Shown here in pieces: positions 1 through 13,900 of a stretch of DNA of 64,000 bases. A program made the position numbers and the translations under genes. The notes beneath the pieces are model-generated. The model saw only the letters and a list, made by a program, of their open reading frames with translations. It did no database searches and was not told the origin of the DNA. Location of the stretch: NCBI RefSeq assembly GCF_910596095.1, contig NC_056545.1, forward strand, positions 28,047,067 to 28,111,066, read 5' to 3'. Origin of the DNA: Thunnus maccoyii. Taxonomy: Eukaryota; Chordata; Actinopteri; Scombriformes; Scombridae. Position 1 is the first letter of the stretch; each line of letters starts with the position of its first letter.

Positions 1-812
1 CTTGTTTGAAGCACTCATATCTGAAAAAAGAAGCAGATAACAAACTGAGCTAAAATGGAGAAAGATACTTGAGCCCAGACTGGACTCAGTAGATCCATTA
101 CACACAGTGCATTCTATAGCCACAAGAAGACGACATATTATAGTTCCTTGGAATGGATTAAGTGATCAGTAAGGGATTCACTGGTTTGTTTTACAGCCAC
201 AATCACACATTTGTTCAACTAAGTCTCATGGCCAATAAAGTGAGGCAACATTTTCAGTCTAGAGTGCTTCAACAGCAATAAATCCAAAAGATTGCACCAC
301 TTACAAACAGTAGACAAAGACGCATGTACTGTAAATCATTGGCAACTCGTCCAGTAACTGCAAATATAAATACAGAGAAAACTCATATTAATACATCATT
401 ATGGGATTACATTGTTTCAGCATAACTTAGCACTGCATTAGGAAACAAATGTTTGTCCTCATATTTCCATTACAGATATTTCCCAAAGTAACAATGATTC
501 TGATTCATGCAGTTTCAGCAAGAAATTAGCATGTCAGGAAAAAAGTAAAGTCTCAACAGACATCCCCTCTCATCTCATGAGTATGTACACACGTTTTGCT
601 GACATATTCAGATTTCACTGTAACTCTGCCCACCTGCATCTCGTACAGCAGCGTCATGTGGAAGCACCAGGAACCAACACCAACAGCTGGATGACAACCC
701 AACAAAACATTAAAACTGAAAGTCATTCTCACATACTGAAAATATGGTTATGGTATGATGGCATTAGCAGTGCATACTTTATGACTCCAAAATACGTTGT
801 TAATAGACTAAC
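1..812. other. acer3 intron 2 (partial)
   Basis: This stretch lies 3' of acer3 exon 2 on the minus strand and is intronic for that gene. I see no further exon; the 135-codon plus-strand frame at 577-984 is the antisense shadow of exon 2. Confidence 0.6.
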
Positions 813-3656
813 CTGCCAGTCCAAGGAAAGAGCAGATGTAGCGAAACTCCAGGCCATCACGAAAAGTCTGGATGGCTCCATAAATGGGAGGAAGAATCAT
901 AATCAGGTTGCTGACAGTGTTCCCTGTTCAAAAAGACAACAGAGACAAATTAGAGACAGACCACATGATCTGTGTGATATTTGACCAGCTATGAATGCCT
1001 CTGTGATTGGGTGACATGACGGTATTGAGAGTTCAGTGAGACAGCCTGGATTACATGTTGTGATCATTATGACAACAGCACGAACCATATCTTATTTCAG
1101 AAACCTGATCATTGCACTGGGGTTCATGTTTCATGTTCATGTTTGCTGTCCCCGTATATATCAATTCTCTTTTCTATTATTTCAATAGACGTACGTCACT
1201 TAACGACCGATACTAGACTTAATACCAGTAATAAAGTATTATTTGGATTTGAAATCACAGGAACAACAGGTAATGGATAAATGAACAGATAGTAAACTAC
1301 AGATGCCCCAGTTCCACTTTTCTAATGTTCTACAGTTTGTTGCTGCACTATTTGGTGTTGCACTGGTTGTACTGCTGCCACTGTTACTCATTTGTAAGGA
1401 ATGAGCTTAAAGATGAAAAATATATTCATGCTGCCTTTGTGTAAAGAAGTGTGACGATAAGATCGCTGGTTTGAAACCTGAAAACCGCTGAGAAAACCTG
1501 GGGAGTGGAGGTGAACATGGCTTCAACCACTATCTTCAAGCTCGCCTCAAGCAAGTGTTTAAGCCTTATCTGCAAAAAAGGCCTATAGTTGAACTAGTGT
1601 CAATGTTTGTTTAAGTAAACCTCCCTCCCCTGGGCTATTGCAGTGGACTTGCTGTGCTGTTGGTACAGTATATCATCAGGCCCACAGGCTACCCGATAAG
1701 ACAGATCTCAACACTGATCCTAATCTTACTCTTTCTGGGTGCGGTGATATACAAACACAGGTATGGAGAACAATCAGACTTACCAGGATGTAAACTAGTT
1801 TTAAAACTAATACTGATTACTACTAGTATTTTCACAACCAACATGACACTTTCGCTTTATCTGCAAGTGTCTGATAAAAGCTAAGGCGTATCCACAAGTC
1901 CTTGGAATGACCATTTTAAAATGAACTTTGGTTACTGATAATAAATGCACACACGCCAAGAATAAATGTGAGTGATTTGTTGTCACATTTCAAAGACAAC
2001 TGCAAATCTCTGAATGTGTTGAGACACTTGTCTCCTGTGTGTGTGAGACTCTTTATGACCTCTCTCTGTGTCAGCCTTCTACTGTCACCATGTGCTGATG
2101 TTTTGAAAAAGAGAGATAATGCACAAAAACACACATCAAATGAGGATTAAAATCATGGCGGTGTCTCTTTTCCACGTGAACAATGCCACATTCCAGCCAT
2201 TGTAACCTGAACCACCGTTTAAATGCCAAACAATTCTTCTGCAGCTGAAAACAACTATCTAGCTAGGCCAGCATGTGTCATTTGTTCAAACAAAAGCTTC
2301 AACTGTCCGTATCAGAGATATGCTGATATGTGCCAAAGTTAATAAACATTTCAATAAGATTAATGAACACAGTGGCCATACACCATGTAAACCTAGGACT
2401 TTTTTTAGGACAACAAAATTAAGGTTATATCACTACAAAGGTGTTCGTGTGGAAAAACACAGAAAAACCCCAACTAACCTCTGACCCACTTGACTTGACT
2501 TGGACTAACTGCTATGTCACTTGCTACTCTGAGCACCATGGACAACATGACAACAGCAACTAGAAAATTGATCTGGATTCCTAAAAATACAGTGAAAATT
2601 CTTCAGTTTTAATCTTCAACTCTACAATGGATATACAATTAATTTGTGGGATATATGAATTCTGCACACCACAACAGAATACAGGATTTCTAGCTGAATA
2701 TCAAGTTAGTATGGCAGTAATTAACTGAAATAGCCTTTCTTTTGAATTACTAATTAATGCACACACAAAGAAGACTGGAGAAACACTGAATGCACAGCTT
2801 TGTTCACTTTCAAGAGCTTAAATTGGCCACACAGTAATGAGTTAAATTATTATTTTCTGTGGGAATCATTTGTCCAGTGTATCTTTGTTAAATGCAACTG
2901 AAAGAAAGCCTGTGCCTCAGCTTTAAGATGAGGTCTATGAGCATTTCTGCATGAAGACCTTGAACACTAACTGTTTAAATGTAAGATAGTGGTTCCTGAG
3001 AAACCAGTTTTTTATCGATGGCCAAAGCAATGAGGCGCCCTGACTGTCTGAAGATAATGTTTTATCAAGTTTCAAGTGGTGTCAGCGAATAACTAATTCA
3101 CCTTGTGAAGGAAAACCTCAAGACCAAGTTTCAGAAATGAGTGGTAATGTGTTGTGATGGTAAAGTGGTGTCTCTATGTAACGCTCGCTAATACTCACAT
3201 ACTCCACTTACTTACAGTAATGCTAACGATATATGCGGAGCTTGAAACAGGTTAAGTACCGACAGCTTTCCTTCTCCTCGTTAGCTAGCTACAGCTCTAG
3301 TCTGTTAAAGTATAAGCTAACATTTAGCTCATAGGAAGTGCCCGAAAATTAACGTCACCAGAGACAACCTCTCTTTATACATCCGTGGAGCCAACTCGAT
3401 AATAAATGCACTTATTACAACCGCTGCTGCTACTTCATGTTTACGTTACTCAGGGGCGACAGTACGTGCACGGCTTTACTGCCCCAAAGCCTCCTCATAC
3501 AAACCCCCATATTTAGATTTTTAGTATCAATGGTGCATTTATACTCTACTTACAAAATTCTGCGATGTAAAAAGAGACGACATAATTTTCTTCACACCAG
3601 TCCAGCGTTGAGGTCGGCCGCCCCCAGTATCCCTGCCTGTCTAACGACGGAGCCAT
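813..3656 (-). CDS. acer3: acer3, alkaline ceramidase 3, 5' part only (exons 1-2)
   Basis: Alkaline ceramidase 3 is a seven-transmembrane ER/Golgi hydrolase that cleaves the amide bond of unsaturated long-chain ceramides to sphingosine and fatty acid. Two coding exons are visible. Exon 1 is 3554-3656 (ATG at 3656, 34 codons plus one base, donor gtaag). Exon 2 is 813-923 (acceptor ...gaacag, donor gttag). They join as T|GG to give W35 in the family-typical stretch AEFWNTVSNL. Exon 1 carries the calcium-site residues known for ACER3: D19, W20, E22, N24 and E33, all at the human positions. Exon 2 encodes the first membrane segment ([12 protein letters not shown]) and ends with one base of a split codon. 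The remaining exons must lie left of position 1. The frame is open upstream of the ATG, but this start gives the family N-terminus (MAP...GYWG). Recognition is from remembered family sequence, so identity is strong but unverified by search. Confidence 0.93.
924..3553. other. acer3 intron 1
   Basis: This is the 2.6 kb intron between acer3 exons 1 and 2. It is AT-rich with no coding exon, RNA gene or clear transposon that I can recognise. The short frames inside it have no family resemblance and no plausible splice context. Confidence 0.6.
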
Positions 3657-3790
3657 GATGGAAGAGGGGGAGGCTGTTAACGGACGTAGTCCCATCTCAG
3701 CGCGAGCATACCTCGAGCCCTCCTCCTCGCGAGCGATGGAGAAGCAGATATCAAAGTCCAGCACTGAGTTGCAGGGCCGTTTCTAGTTTT
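3657..3790 (-). promoter_or_regulatory. acer3 5' UTR / probable CpG-rich promoter
   Basis: The roughly 130 bases immediately 5' of the acer3 start codon are locally rich in G, C and CpG (for example gcgcgagc and ctcgcgagcg) compared with the AT-rich surroundings. This fits a TATA-less CpG promoter for a housekeeping lipid enzyme. No TATA box is evident. AT-rich DNA resumes by about 3.9 kb. The assignment is by position and composition only. Confidence 0.45.
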
Positions 3791-6640
3791 CTGGGCGCCC
3801 TGTGCAAAATCTGCCCCCTCCCAAGCACTCACGAATGCACCCCAAATCTGCACCATGTTCCATGTGCATGTAAATGAGACCAAATGCTACTTTTAACAGA
3901 TAAAAAGCTGCATTTTAAACATCAAAATAAAAAACAAACATGCAAATAATGACTAATGAAGGAATAAAATGACTTAAAAAAAACAAATATTTTGAATAAA
4001 TGATTGATTTATAAAGAAGAAAAAATACAGATTTAAATATTATAAAGTGACCCTAGCAAGATCAAAGTGCTAAACCATTTTGCAAATCAAACAACTAAAG
4101 TATTATTTATAGAGCCTACTGAAACTGGCATAAAGATAAAGGTGCAAATGAACTATAACCAACAAATTACACACAATTATCACTATGAAGATTAAAACAG
4201 AAGGCTTTCAAGTATCATTATTATCATCATCATCACCATCTTCAAAACTTTCACTTCCTAGATATTTTAGAAGCGAAGTAATCAGTGGTGTCATCATAGG
4301 ACAGCTGCTGGCCAATATTATGATAAATAATGATTATGGCAAGACCGGTGAGGTGATCTTGAGTCACTGATGACGTTAAGTAAGTCTGAGGATAATTGGT
4401 TATCAAAAGTGTCAATTTATATTCCAGGCCCTCTAGTGGTCATGGGGGCCCTACACACATTGCCTTGCTTATGTGATACAGTGAATCACAGATACTATAA
4501 AACTGAACTTAGCCACAAAACATTTAACTGGATTGTAACTGTAAATTGTAACCTACTGCTGTCAGTACCAAGTAATTAATGTTATTTTGCTACATATCAG
4601 ACTAACACATATCTCAGTTTTAACTTACATGTGCTGAATTAAATGTTTAGATGCCACTGAAATGTAAAAAAAAAAAAAAAGAAAAGAAAAAAAAAAGTGT
4701 TTTATTGGAGTTACACATTCTACATGTTTAGATTCAATTATTCAATGTGATGATATAGGTTATTAATGAATTAGCTACCAGTATAGCCTACTCATGAGTT
4801 TTTTCACCCCTAAACAAATACAATCTGCTCTATGAAAATATGATAATAGCTCATAATTACCACTAAATGTCCCTGAACTACAGTTTAGTAAAGAGGTGCT
4901 CTATGAAGAGATTCAATATGGTAGTATCTCGTTATATTGGCCTACCAGTAGGTTATACCAAAAAGCCCTGAAGTTAGACTCATCACAGAGTATATAACAA
5001 GCCATAGCAACCAATAAATAAAATACTTTCAGTTGAGTACTTTATTGTCAGCTAAGCTGACAGGAATTGTCAGATGTGACTGTGAGAAAAAGGGAACAAA
5101 TATACAGCATCACAATACAGTCATGATAAACAATAGAATAACGAGCAGAACAGGATGTACATTGGTATTAAAACAACAGGCTATAAGAAAAAAATGCAGT
5201 CCAAATGATATAGTCAAGTGTTCAGTTATAAGATGCCTGCATTTCATGCTCATTTACTTAGTTTTAGAGATGTATAAAAACACGCTCTTCTTTTTTCTTT
5301 TTTTAAATTGCTGGCTGATCCATCATTAAAGAGTGTTGAGCATCTACAGCTCCTACTGCATGAGTGTTTGTCTAAGTAAACTGCAGTGATTGCATTGTTG
5401 CCAGGTTTAAGATGGTAACAACATAATGACTTTCTGACAAACACAGATTGTATTACATGCAGAACTCATCCAGTTTCAAATCAGCTAGTTTAAAGCACTC
5501 ACATGAATCCTAGAAAGTTCTCTTGGAATTAACATAAGCTGATAGTAATAATGAAGCTGTTCATAACAAGTGTTCATGTGGCACAGTTACCTTGGAAAAT
5601 GCTGTTGAATTCTTAGTACTACTGACTCAATAATTACCCAAAGCAGCAGTTACTGCCAGTCATCCTTAATTAATTATGGGTTAAGATATGTAAAGCCTGT
5701 GTCAACTTAATTGTACTGTAAGTGGTATATGTGACTTTGTTATTCTATCATTTGTATCTTACCTTTTTTTAATATAACTGAATATAGTCATTTACATTTG
5801 TACAATTGTCAGGTGACAAATAATTGCAATAACCACTGCAGGAAGACAAAGCATACTGTACATAATAATGTTTTGAGACCACAGAAAAAAGTATCATACA
5901 GCATGATTAGGTTAGTTTTATATAAACTCATTTATTTATCCAGTATTTAAAAAAATACTCAGATGTCCTCTAGAGGGAGTGAGACACTAAAAATCGCAGA
6001 GTTTACTGCTGCAGTGGCAATACTAACTAATGTATGGCTACTGTATTTTTGATCATAAATGATGGACTGATCCTGTATTTAAGTCTGTATTTCACTTCTA
6101 ATTTCAATTACTTTTATTTTACTTTTTCCACTCACCAAGTAAATCAGTTGCTTGTTATTGATTGCTCTATGGCCATTTATAATCTGATCCTAATGTAAGC
6201 AATCTGGTGGGAATTTGATGATGTGGCTTTTAGCAAGTGCTTTGCTCACAGGAGCAGCTGCAGCACCCATCTGAATGACTCAGGTATTTGTTAAGGTCTA
6301 AATATTTGAGTTTGGGGATTTAATGATTACAGTAAGAAGCTATGTAGGCCCTACTGTTTACCATATAACGTATACCATTAATGCATTAATGCAACTAGCA
6401 GAGTCTTTGCTCAAGTAGAACTGTCCAGGAGGGCACACAATCAGTCTTACTGGAATTTGATCATGTTATGCAGCTGGAAAATCCCACTGGGGGCCTGACT
6501 TCAACAACCATGCCCAAGGCTAAACTGCCATTGCACACAGACTTTCAAACTGGCAAACTGGCTGAAAGAGTAAGTCTTCTGTTACACAAGGGAAAAAAGC
6601 CACCACCAAAGGTCTACAATCATGATGACACTTTTTTAGT
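3791..6640. other. spacer between acer3 and serpinh1
   Basis: AT-rich intergenic DNA between the acer3 5' end and the serpinh1 3' end. It holds an A-rich tract at about 4667-4697 and short open frames without recognisable homology. Some of 3.8-4.5 kb may be old transposon sequence, but I cannot assign a family. Confidence 0.5.
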
Positions 6641-6650
6641 TTTTTCACTT

Positions 6651-6656
6651 TTATTG
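6651..6656 (-). terminator. candidate serpinh1 polyadenylation signal
   Basis: The plus-strand hexamer tttatt reads AATAAA on the minus strand, about 710 bases after the serpinh1 stop codon, with GT-containing sequence just beyond it. It is the clearest such hexamer I found in this 3' region. Cleavage is not demonstrated. Confidence 0.4.
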
Positions 6657-7363
6657 CAAAAACAGGAAATATGTAACAGTCTGATGCCATAACAAATATG
6701 AGTGCACTGATGTTGTGGAGATAACTCATATTGAATCGATTATCATTTGGTTCGGTTGCCAGTGTAGACTTGTGCATACAGGGTAGATCATAAAAAAACA
6801 AAAAAAACAGCAATATAGCCTTTTAGAAATATGAAAAATATGCTTGCGGTGGAAAGCAGGGGTATGAAAATACTTTGGGATTTACAAAAATAAAAACAGT
6901 CATGCTTGACTAAACTGTTTTGTAAGTCAATCAGAAAGCATAGAAAAAAGATTGTTGTAGACCGTGATCACAGCAGAGTATGTTTGGGCTGGTAAATACT
7001 GATGGTAAAATTTCATATGGATTCTCCTCATTTGCAGTAGATTCAAGTACACTGTACTTTTACATTTAAGGTGTTAATCAGGAAAATCTTACTTAATGCA
7101 AGTCTTCAATCTGTAATGTGATCTGCCATTACATTAAATATTCACTAAGATAAAAACTGAGGGCTGTGAACAATGCTTTGCTCACTAAAACACAGGACAA
7201 AATGCTTAAACACATCTCTTCAGCCATGTATTGTGGAATGCTGTCGACATGTGATGTACAGGAATGTACGTTTCTTTTCCCAATTCTCTCAGCATATTGC
7301 AGTAAAAAATATACAATCACACACAGTCAGATGTTTAACTTAGACACTCAGGTCAACATGTGG

Positions 7364-9040
7364 TTACAATTCATCTCTCATCTTTTCACCCTTTGGCCTG
7401 ACCATCCTGCCAATGAACAGGATGGAGTTCGTCTTCTGGTCCTTCACTAAGAAGATGAAAGGGTGATCAGCATAGAAGAGTCTGGGGTTTTTCAGCTTGT
7501 CTGTGCCAAAGATGCTTGGGTCCATTTCGTTTCCAGCAGTGTCCCATTCCATGGCAGAAGCATGGAACACATTGGACAGGTAGAGATCCTTCTTCCCGGA
7601 GATTTTGGACAAGTCAGCTTTGGATTTGTTCACAGCCTCTGTCAGGCCCAACTCCTCGAGGTGTTTCTAAGGAGGAGCAGAGAGATAATGTAGATTACAT
7701 TAAAGAATGTAAAGTGACCGAGGCAAATTCAGACTTACATGTTTTATTGTTTTACCTGCAGGTTGTGACTGACTTCCATGCTGACTTTGGGCAGAGTCAC
7801 GGCTATTGCTGTCTGCTGCAGTTTGCCCATCCACGTGTCCAGCTGCTTCTTGGTCAGCATCTTCTCCAGTCTCTCCAGAGGTTCCACGTGGTAGGGCATG
7901 AGGAACACCACAGTGGACTTCTTATGAGCCAAGGGCATGCTCAGGATGTACAACTTATTGGTTTTGTCATCATAGAAGTTGTAGAGACCTGAGGAAACAA
8001 ATTAAATGTATTATAAATATTAGTAGGCCATCTCTACTTAAGACACCCATTTGGAAATCTGTTAAAGCGTCATGCTGTGTACCATTTTCAGTTTTATAAA
8101 TCTTTAAAGAAAGCGGATCAAGTGGTTTCTCTGCATGAACATGCATCTACAACTCTTATAAAGAAGCTTTTCTTCAGATTTTGTTTCTCTGAACAGCACA
8201 TGCAAAAATCGAAAGTGTCCCAAATTAGTTTTTAACTGTAAAATAGAGGACTGTCTCCACCTACCTGTGCGGTGCATCATCTGTACTGACACAGTGTAGC
8301 TATGAGGTACCAAGAAGCCACGTTGGTCCACCATCTTATGATGGAACTGCTCATCCCAGTGAGCTGTAGGGAAAAAAAAAGTATTTTAAAACCAGTTTTT
8401 GGAATAATATACCGAACATATACATGTTTTATACAGACTCACGTTTGAAAAACATAGCATTAATGATCATTGCCCCATCAGTCTTTTCTACATCCTTGGT
8501 GACCTCAGGTAGTTTGCCATCAGTGGACTTGGCTGCCCACTCGTTGATGGAGTTCACAGCACTCTTCTTATCACTGAAGTTTATCTTGGAGTGGTCATAG
8601 TTGTAGTGCTTTTTGCTGCTCTTCACAAAATCATCCACAAAGTTGACAGAGCTGGGTCCATACAGGCGGTTACTAATCTTCCAGGTGACGTTGCGGGTCT
8701 TGGGGTCGCTCACCTCAGTCAGGAGCTCGGCCAAACCAGAGTGCAGCTGCTCATCTTTAACTTTGGCCGCATTCAGAATGGTCTTTACCTGAGAAGCAGT
8801 GGAGGCCTTGCCCCCAAGAGCCACTAGACCCAGAGAGGTGGCCACCACAACAGGGGAAATGATGATGTTTTCTACGTCTTTCTCCTTTGCCATGTTTTGG
8901 TAGAGACTGAATGCAAAGTCAGCACTGTTGTCAGCAAGGATGGTGGCGTGGTTACTCAGGACTTTGTCGGGTGATGCAGAGGTGGCAGCTGAGGCTGCAG
9001 TGGCCAGGAGGACCAGGGCTACCAGGTTTGTTACCCACAT
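7364..9040 (-). CDS. serpinh1: serpinh1 (Hsp47), collagen-specific ER chaperone
   Basis: Hsp47 is a non-inhibitory serpin that binds procollagen triple helices in the ER and releases them at lower pH in the Golgi. The coding segments, 5' to 3' on the minus strand, are 9040-8443, 8363-8265, 7988-7756 and 7666-7364. They total 1233 nt, or 410 residues, and all junction phases agree (C|CT Pro, G|GT Gly, then CAG|AAA). Residues 1-18 form a signal peptide ([18 protein letters not shown]). The serpin signature [11 protein letters not shown] is at about 373-383. The reactive-loop region at about 348-372 is the non-inhibitory Hsp47 type. The last four residues are RDEL, the KDEL-receptor retrieval signal. 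The length is close to the human protein (418). The coding start exon begins at 9064 after the acceptor ttcttatag, so there is an upstream non-coding exon. The gene is divergent from gdpd5 and downstream of acer3 on the same strand. The teleost a/b paralogue cannot be decided here. Confidence 0.97.
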
Positions 9041-10648
9041 GGTGTAATGCTAATCAGTGAAAACCTATAAGAAGACATGAAGACAAATATCACATACTGT
9101 CATTAATGTAATGTACTGACCTTAGAAGAGACATAACATCTTGTTGGGTTGATGTTTGTTCTGTTTCAGTTTGAAATATCTTGTTCTCCTTATTTTTCCA
9201 ATCTCAGGAAGTCCTTATAGTGGTATATTTAGGATTTACTCTGAAGTTTTAGAAGATAATAGCAGGGGGAGCTGGGTCACCCATACAAAGTTGATCTATC
9301 CCAGTAGTCCTCAAGGCAATAATTATGTAACAGCCACGTAGGCAGCTGCAGGATGTGTCTGGGCCAAAACACTGATCAGCTAAATCTGATGAACACATAA
9401 GATTTAAGATTTCAGATTTTTCTCTTATAGGGGAATGTGTCTGGTTGGTGCTGATTGGCTCCTCATACTGTGGAAGAAGTGCTGACACACATATACACGT
9501 GTGCACACACACACACAGAATGTCAGGGTTTTATTCCAGTCCATGTATGTAAAGGAAAGTCAGCTTTAAGAAGAGGAGGTGATGTGCAGTACAGTTAAAG
9601 TTCAAATCTTCTGTAAAATATGTTTGTTTACTGATAAATGACCTGGCTGTCCAAGTATCAGCCTCTTAATAAAAACGTTAAGGAATCCACACTCTACTTA
9701 AGACCGAAAGGTTATATACATCAAGAATGTCTTTTCAGCAGCCTCATAAACATGTCTTTACAGGCTCACTAAGCCACAAAGCCAGCAAAGAGAGATGGAG
9801 CGATATATAACCACAACATGCATGAAAGAGGTTTAAGGGGACAAAGTGGGATTTTTTTTTTCTCCATTCATTATTCTTAACATTTTGCTTTTAGAAGTAG
9901 TTTTAAATTAGTACTTAAAGATTACTCTTCATGTGTTGTTGCAAGCAAATTAAGAACATAATTATCAAGGATGAATATATTTATAAAATGCTGATGATGT
10001 GATCTAAACAGTATCTGAAAAGTATACTGCATTTGACATTTTGAAATCGTACTCTGTTTCTTTAAAAGTCAAATGAGCCAGTGACTAACACTGGTAAATT
10101 TAGTTTACCCGTATTTTCTTTCAAGTCCATCAGAACCTTTTTTATATCATCATCATTTCAGCACACCCTTCATGTTAGGATAGCCTCACTAGCCGTCATG
10201 TACTCATCAGACATGAGACTTAGTATGAATGAATGACAGAGAATTCTCTTATGCAATTTTAGTGCATGAGAGAATCTGTATATGTATAAACCATCAATAA
10301 TGTTCATGTATTTTGGAAAACATGTAATTTGCAGTGTAATATGTAGACAAATGTCCTTTGTCACAGATGGAATTGGGTCAGAAGCTACAGGCAACTCCCT
10401 AAAAGTTTGAACTCGCATTTCTAATTATGTGCAATGTATTTTTACATTTTCCTCTATTTTTTCCAACTTTTTAAAATGTCTCTGACAATTTGGATGACCC
10501 ACACTGCTTAAATCTATAATGGAATCTACAGCTGCATATCATAAATCTGACTTTGTGGCCTCTTTTCACATGACTGGGCATGTTACACCAGTTGAACACA
10601 GCTCAGAGTACTCTCCCTCCCCCCCTACTCCCAGTACTTTTATCTTAC

Positions 10649-10706
10649 CTTTTTAGGTTCTTTCAACAATTCAGCCGGTTGTCCCAAAGCTGCTCACAAA
10701 CAGATC
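10649..10706 (-). other. candidate serpinh1 non-coding exon 1
   Basis: A 5' splice site (AAAAAG followed by gtaaga on the minus strand) ends at 10649, about 1.6 kb upstream of the first coding exon. A TATA box sits 28-35 bases beyond the proposed 5' end. Hsp47 genes elsewhere start with a non-coding exon, which supports the assignment. The 5' boundary is estimated from the TATA position. Confidence 0.5.
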
Positions 10707-10733
10707 CCCCAGCGCCAATCTGCTTTATATGAA

Positions 10734-10900
10734 GTTAATGTATCTGATGGGTGGGAACAGAATTGTATGAGACAATTGCAGGAATTGTCATGCCGGTTTT
10801 CAGAGCATGAAAGTCTCTGCGGTGAGTGGAATCTTATTTCCAGGCCGGTCCCGCCCATAGTATCCAGGGGCAGTGGGAGAAGAATCCTCCCCCGCCAGGT
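10734..10900 (-). promoter_or_regulatory. candidate serpinh1 core promoter (TATA, GC boxes)
   Basis: On the minus strand a TATAAA lies at 10739-10734. A GC box GGGCGGGACC lies at 10856-10847, and a second G-rich Sp1-like run (ggcgggggagg) at about 10897-10887. I looked for a canonical heat-shock element (alternating nGAAn/nTTCn units) because Hsp47 is heat-inducible. I found no convincing three-unit match in this short interval; one could lie farther upstream. Confidence 0.45.
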
Positions 10901-10909
10901 CCTAAAGCC

Positions 10910-13900
10910 TGAAATTGTAGCCCAGTTGGAGCACAGACACTTAGCACCCAGTGACCCACAATAAAGTTACATTACTCACTGACTGCATTGAAATACAAGA
11001 GTATCAGTATCTAAGACAGTTTCATCATTATATTCTCTGATAGACCTTTAATACAGCTCCCATTCTTACATAAATACTTTACTACTGTGGTATCTTGATG
11101 TAGAATCCGTTATACATGCTTTTAAATTACTGTTTTTATGGTGGCTACACTGCTGCACTGATCTACACATCACTGGGTCATCTTTTCTCAAGATTCTCAA
11201 CTATATTTTCAGTCCTTTTGTTTGTGGAACAGCTTGGATGCTGTGTACATCATCCCGGAGGTGTTTCTCTTCACCATTTTTGATAATGAAGCATTCATTA
11301 TTGATGCAATTTGAGTTTTTGTTTCCTTTGCTTCATGGGTACAGTAGCAGTATATCCACATGCTAAACTATCCTTTTCTTCTCATATTTAATCCAAACAA
11401 ACCAAAAATGTAAAATGCATAATCCGTGAGCCTGGAAGGACCCAGCAGACATTTCAGTTACTGATCCGACTGAAATGACAGAATTTGAAATGACATTAAT
11501 GCTATTGTGTGTTATCACTTGGCAACAGAGAGTAGCAAAATATTTATGACATTAAAATGTTATGGTTTATGACTTCTTGTCATTATTCTGAAATTGTGTT
11601 GGTGTCAATTAATCCTATACAACAGAGAGTGTAACTCACTTAAATCATTAAACATTGAAAAGTGGCAGCAGCATGACTGAAAATCAGATCACATTATGTT
11701 TGCTGCAGAACCGTATCAGCAGTGGAATGCACAGCAAACTGCAGGAGACAACAGGATGTTCTTTGAAACTACCAGTCCAGCTAACATCAACACGAGCAAG
11801 ACGTGACCTCAGGCTACATGTCTTATACCTCAGGGTTACATAACAAACAGGACTGGTTGTCTTGGAGAGGCACTGAGAGTAGATTTATCACCTTTCTGGC
11901 ACAAATGTGGTGGACTTGGCAGCAATATACAGTAGTGATATCATGAGAAAATGGGTCGTCTATTCATTTATGTTTATGTAACCTGCCGAGATGGCATGAC
12001 TTTTGTAACCTGTCCTGTGAACAGTGTAGAGAGACTAAAGGCAGCCAATGTCAGATAAAGTTTCAGTTTTCTTCCTGGTAACTGTATCAGCAGTGTTTTC
12101 ATCATCTCATCCCTGTTTTGGTTTGACTTAAGCTCCCCACAACAATAGAGAGAACCAAAGGCAAACTTGCTAGTTTAGTAACTTTTACAGATATATTCAG
12201 TATTATAGAATCATTTTTATTTGAATGTAAGTCTTACACACTGATTCTTCTCAATGCAAAAATCAAAAAGATAATTCAGCAGTATCTCTCGCTTTATTTA
12301 ATCAGGAACATTGTTATGTCTTGTTATGTACATCTGAGGTGTGTGGAGTATGGGAACTGAGTGCTCTGGTTGCATTTTTTCCCATGAATGCCTGTGTCTT
12401 TCCCTCCTGATGTCATATGTATCCTCCCCCTGCCTGGGAGTCACTATGTTTGAAAGTTGTTCAGGCAGCAGGAAGTTACAGAAGGAGCGGATGCATGTCC
12501 TGTGTAACACTGCCCCTGTTCTCTAAGGCTTGTCAGAATTTATATGCAGCTGTTGTTATGCATCTGGGGCCTAATGGAAAAAACATTTATACATACTACA
12601 CATACTGTAGAACATGTTATCATATGAACACAGAGAATTATGAATCTGTTTATAGTGTAGCATTTTGCTGTGTCTCTTTGCCATAAATTTTTGATTCAAA
12701 GGATTCAAAGATTTTGCTTATGTTTCTGTATGATCTACAAACCCACTATGGACCAGTACAATCATTTCAAAGTCTATGCCCAGTATTCAAACCCATTCCT
12801 GTGCTGCTCCAGTTGTATTCTATGACACTTCTGATTCAGGTGTGAATTGTGCTTCAGCATAGTTTTGAGGCTTTCAAGAAACACTTCAAAAAACAATGAA
12901 ACAAAACTTCCCCCAGTAAAAGTCAAGCTCAAGGAAGTCCTACATTTTCCATAATCCAACCAGCAGCTTACATTAGACTTCCCAAGCCTGGTGAATGGCT
13001 ACATCTTTCAAACTCAGTGTGCCATTTTGTAACTGTTTTCCCACAATATCCCTAGTGACATCATCAGGATTAGTTTCTCAGACAGTGGACAGCTTGTTCC
13101 AGAGCAACTGGAGGCATTCCCCGTGATGAACTGAACTTCATGTGTAAAATCTGTAGAGCGCCTTTTAATGACTTGACAATCGAACCTTACGTTTAGTGAC
13201 ATTTACACATACTTCCATGTTTCCTGTTTGTTGTCACTGCGAACTGTTTGATGATACAGGAATATCAGAGTCTTCAAATGGGCAGCTATTAACAAATAGC
13301 AGCCACGTCCCCAAATTAACAAAACTCATAGTTTCAGTAAACCATGCCCATATTGTTCACATATATTCACTTTATCAAGATCACAGAGAGGACTAATTAT
13401 ACATTTCACTGAGGCTGTAACAAATGTGGAGGGGAAGGTAGTAGAAGTCTGGCACTGAGTGTGAGCTGAAAGCTGCTTTGAAACACACCTGAGAGACAGC
13501 AGCCAGTGTTTGTTTGGTGTCAAGGGGTGATTTGATTTGGTAGGCTCCTTTAAATCTGCTGAAGAGTATGATTTCACGATTTAATTCATAGGACCAAGAA
13601 ATACTATACTCAGGTGCAAATGAATGATACTGAAATATTTTGCATTTTTAACTTCTTCATGTGTAGTGAGGGACTTGGAGGGATTGCTTAGGTACATTAG
13701 ACAGGAAACACAGTATGCTTAGGGATGATAATCCAAATATGTTTTTTTAGTCACTTGGGTATATCATTAATCTAGATTCCAGCCACCTGCTTGTCTCTGA
13801 CTGGGGGAGAGTACTGTGTTCCAGTTGGTAAATGTTAATATTTTTGTATATTAACATTTAATATTACATTTTATATTACATATTTACTTTGTGGAATGTT

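Noticed and set aside
577..984. 135-codon plus-strand open frame
   Set aside because: It is antisense to acer3 exon 2, which has family residues and splice sites on the minus strand. The plus-strand translation resembles nothing.
10640..10970. Heat-shock element in the serpinh1 promoter
   Set aside because: Several GAA and TTC triplets occur, but none has the alternating five-base spacing of a three-unit element.
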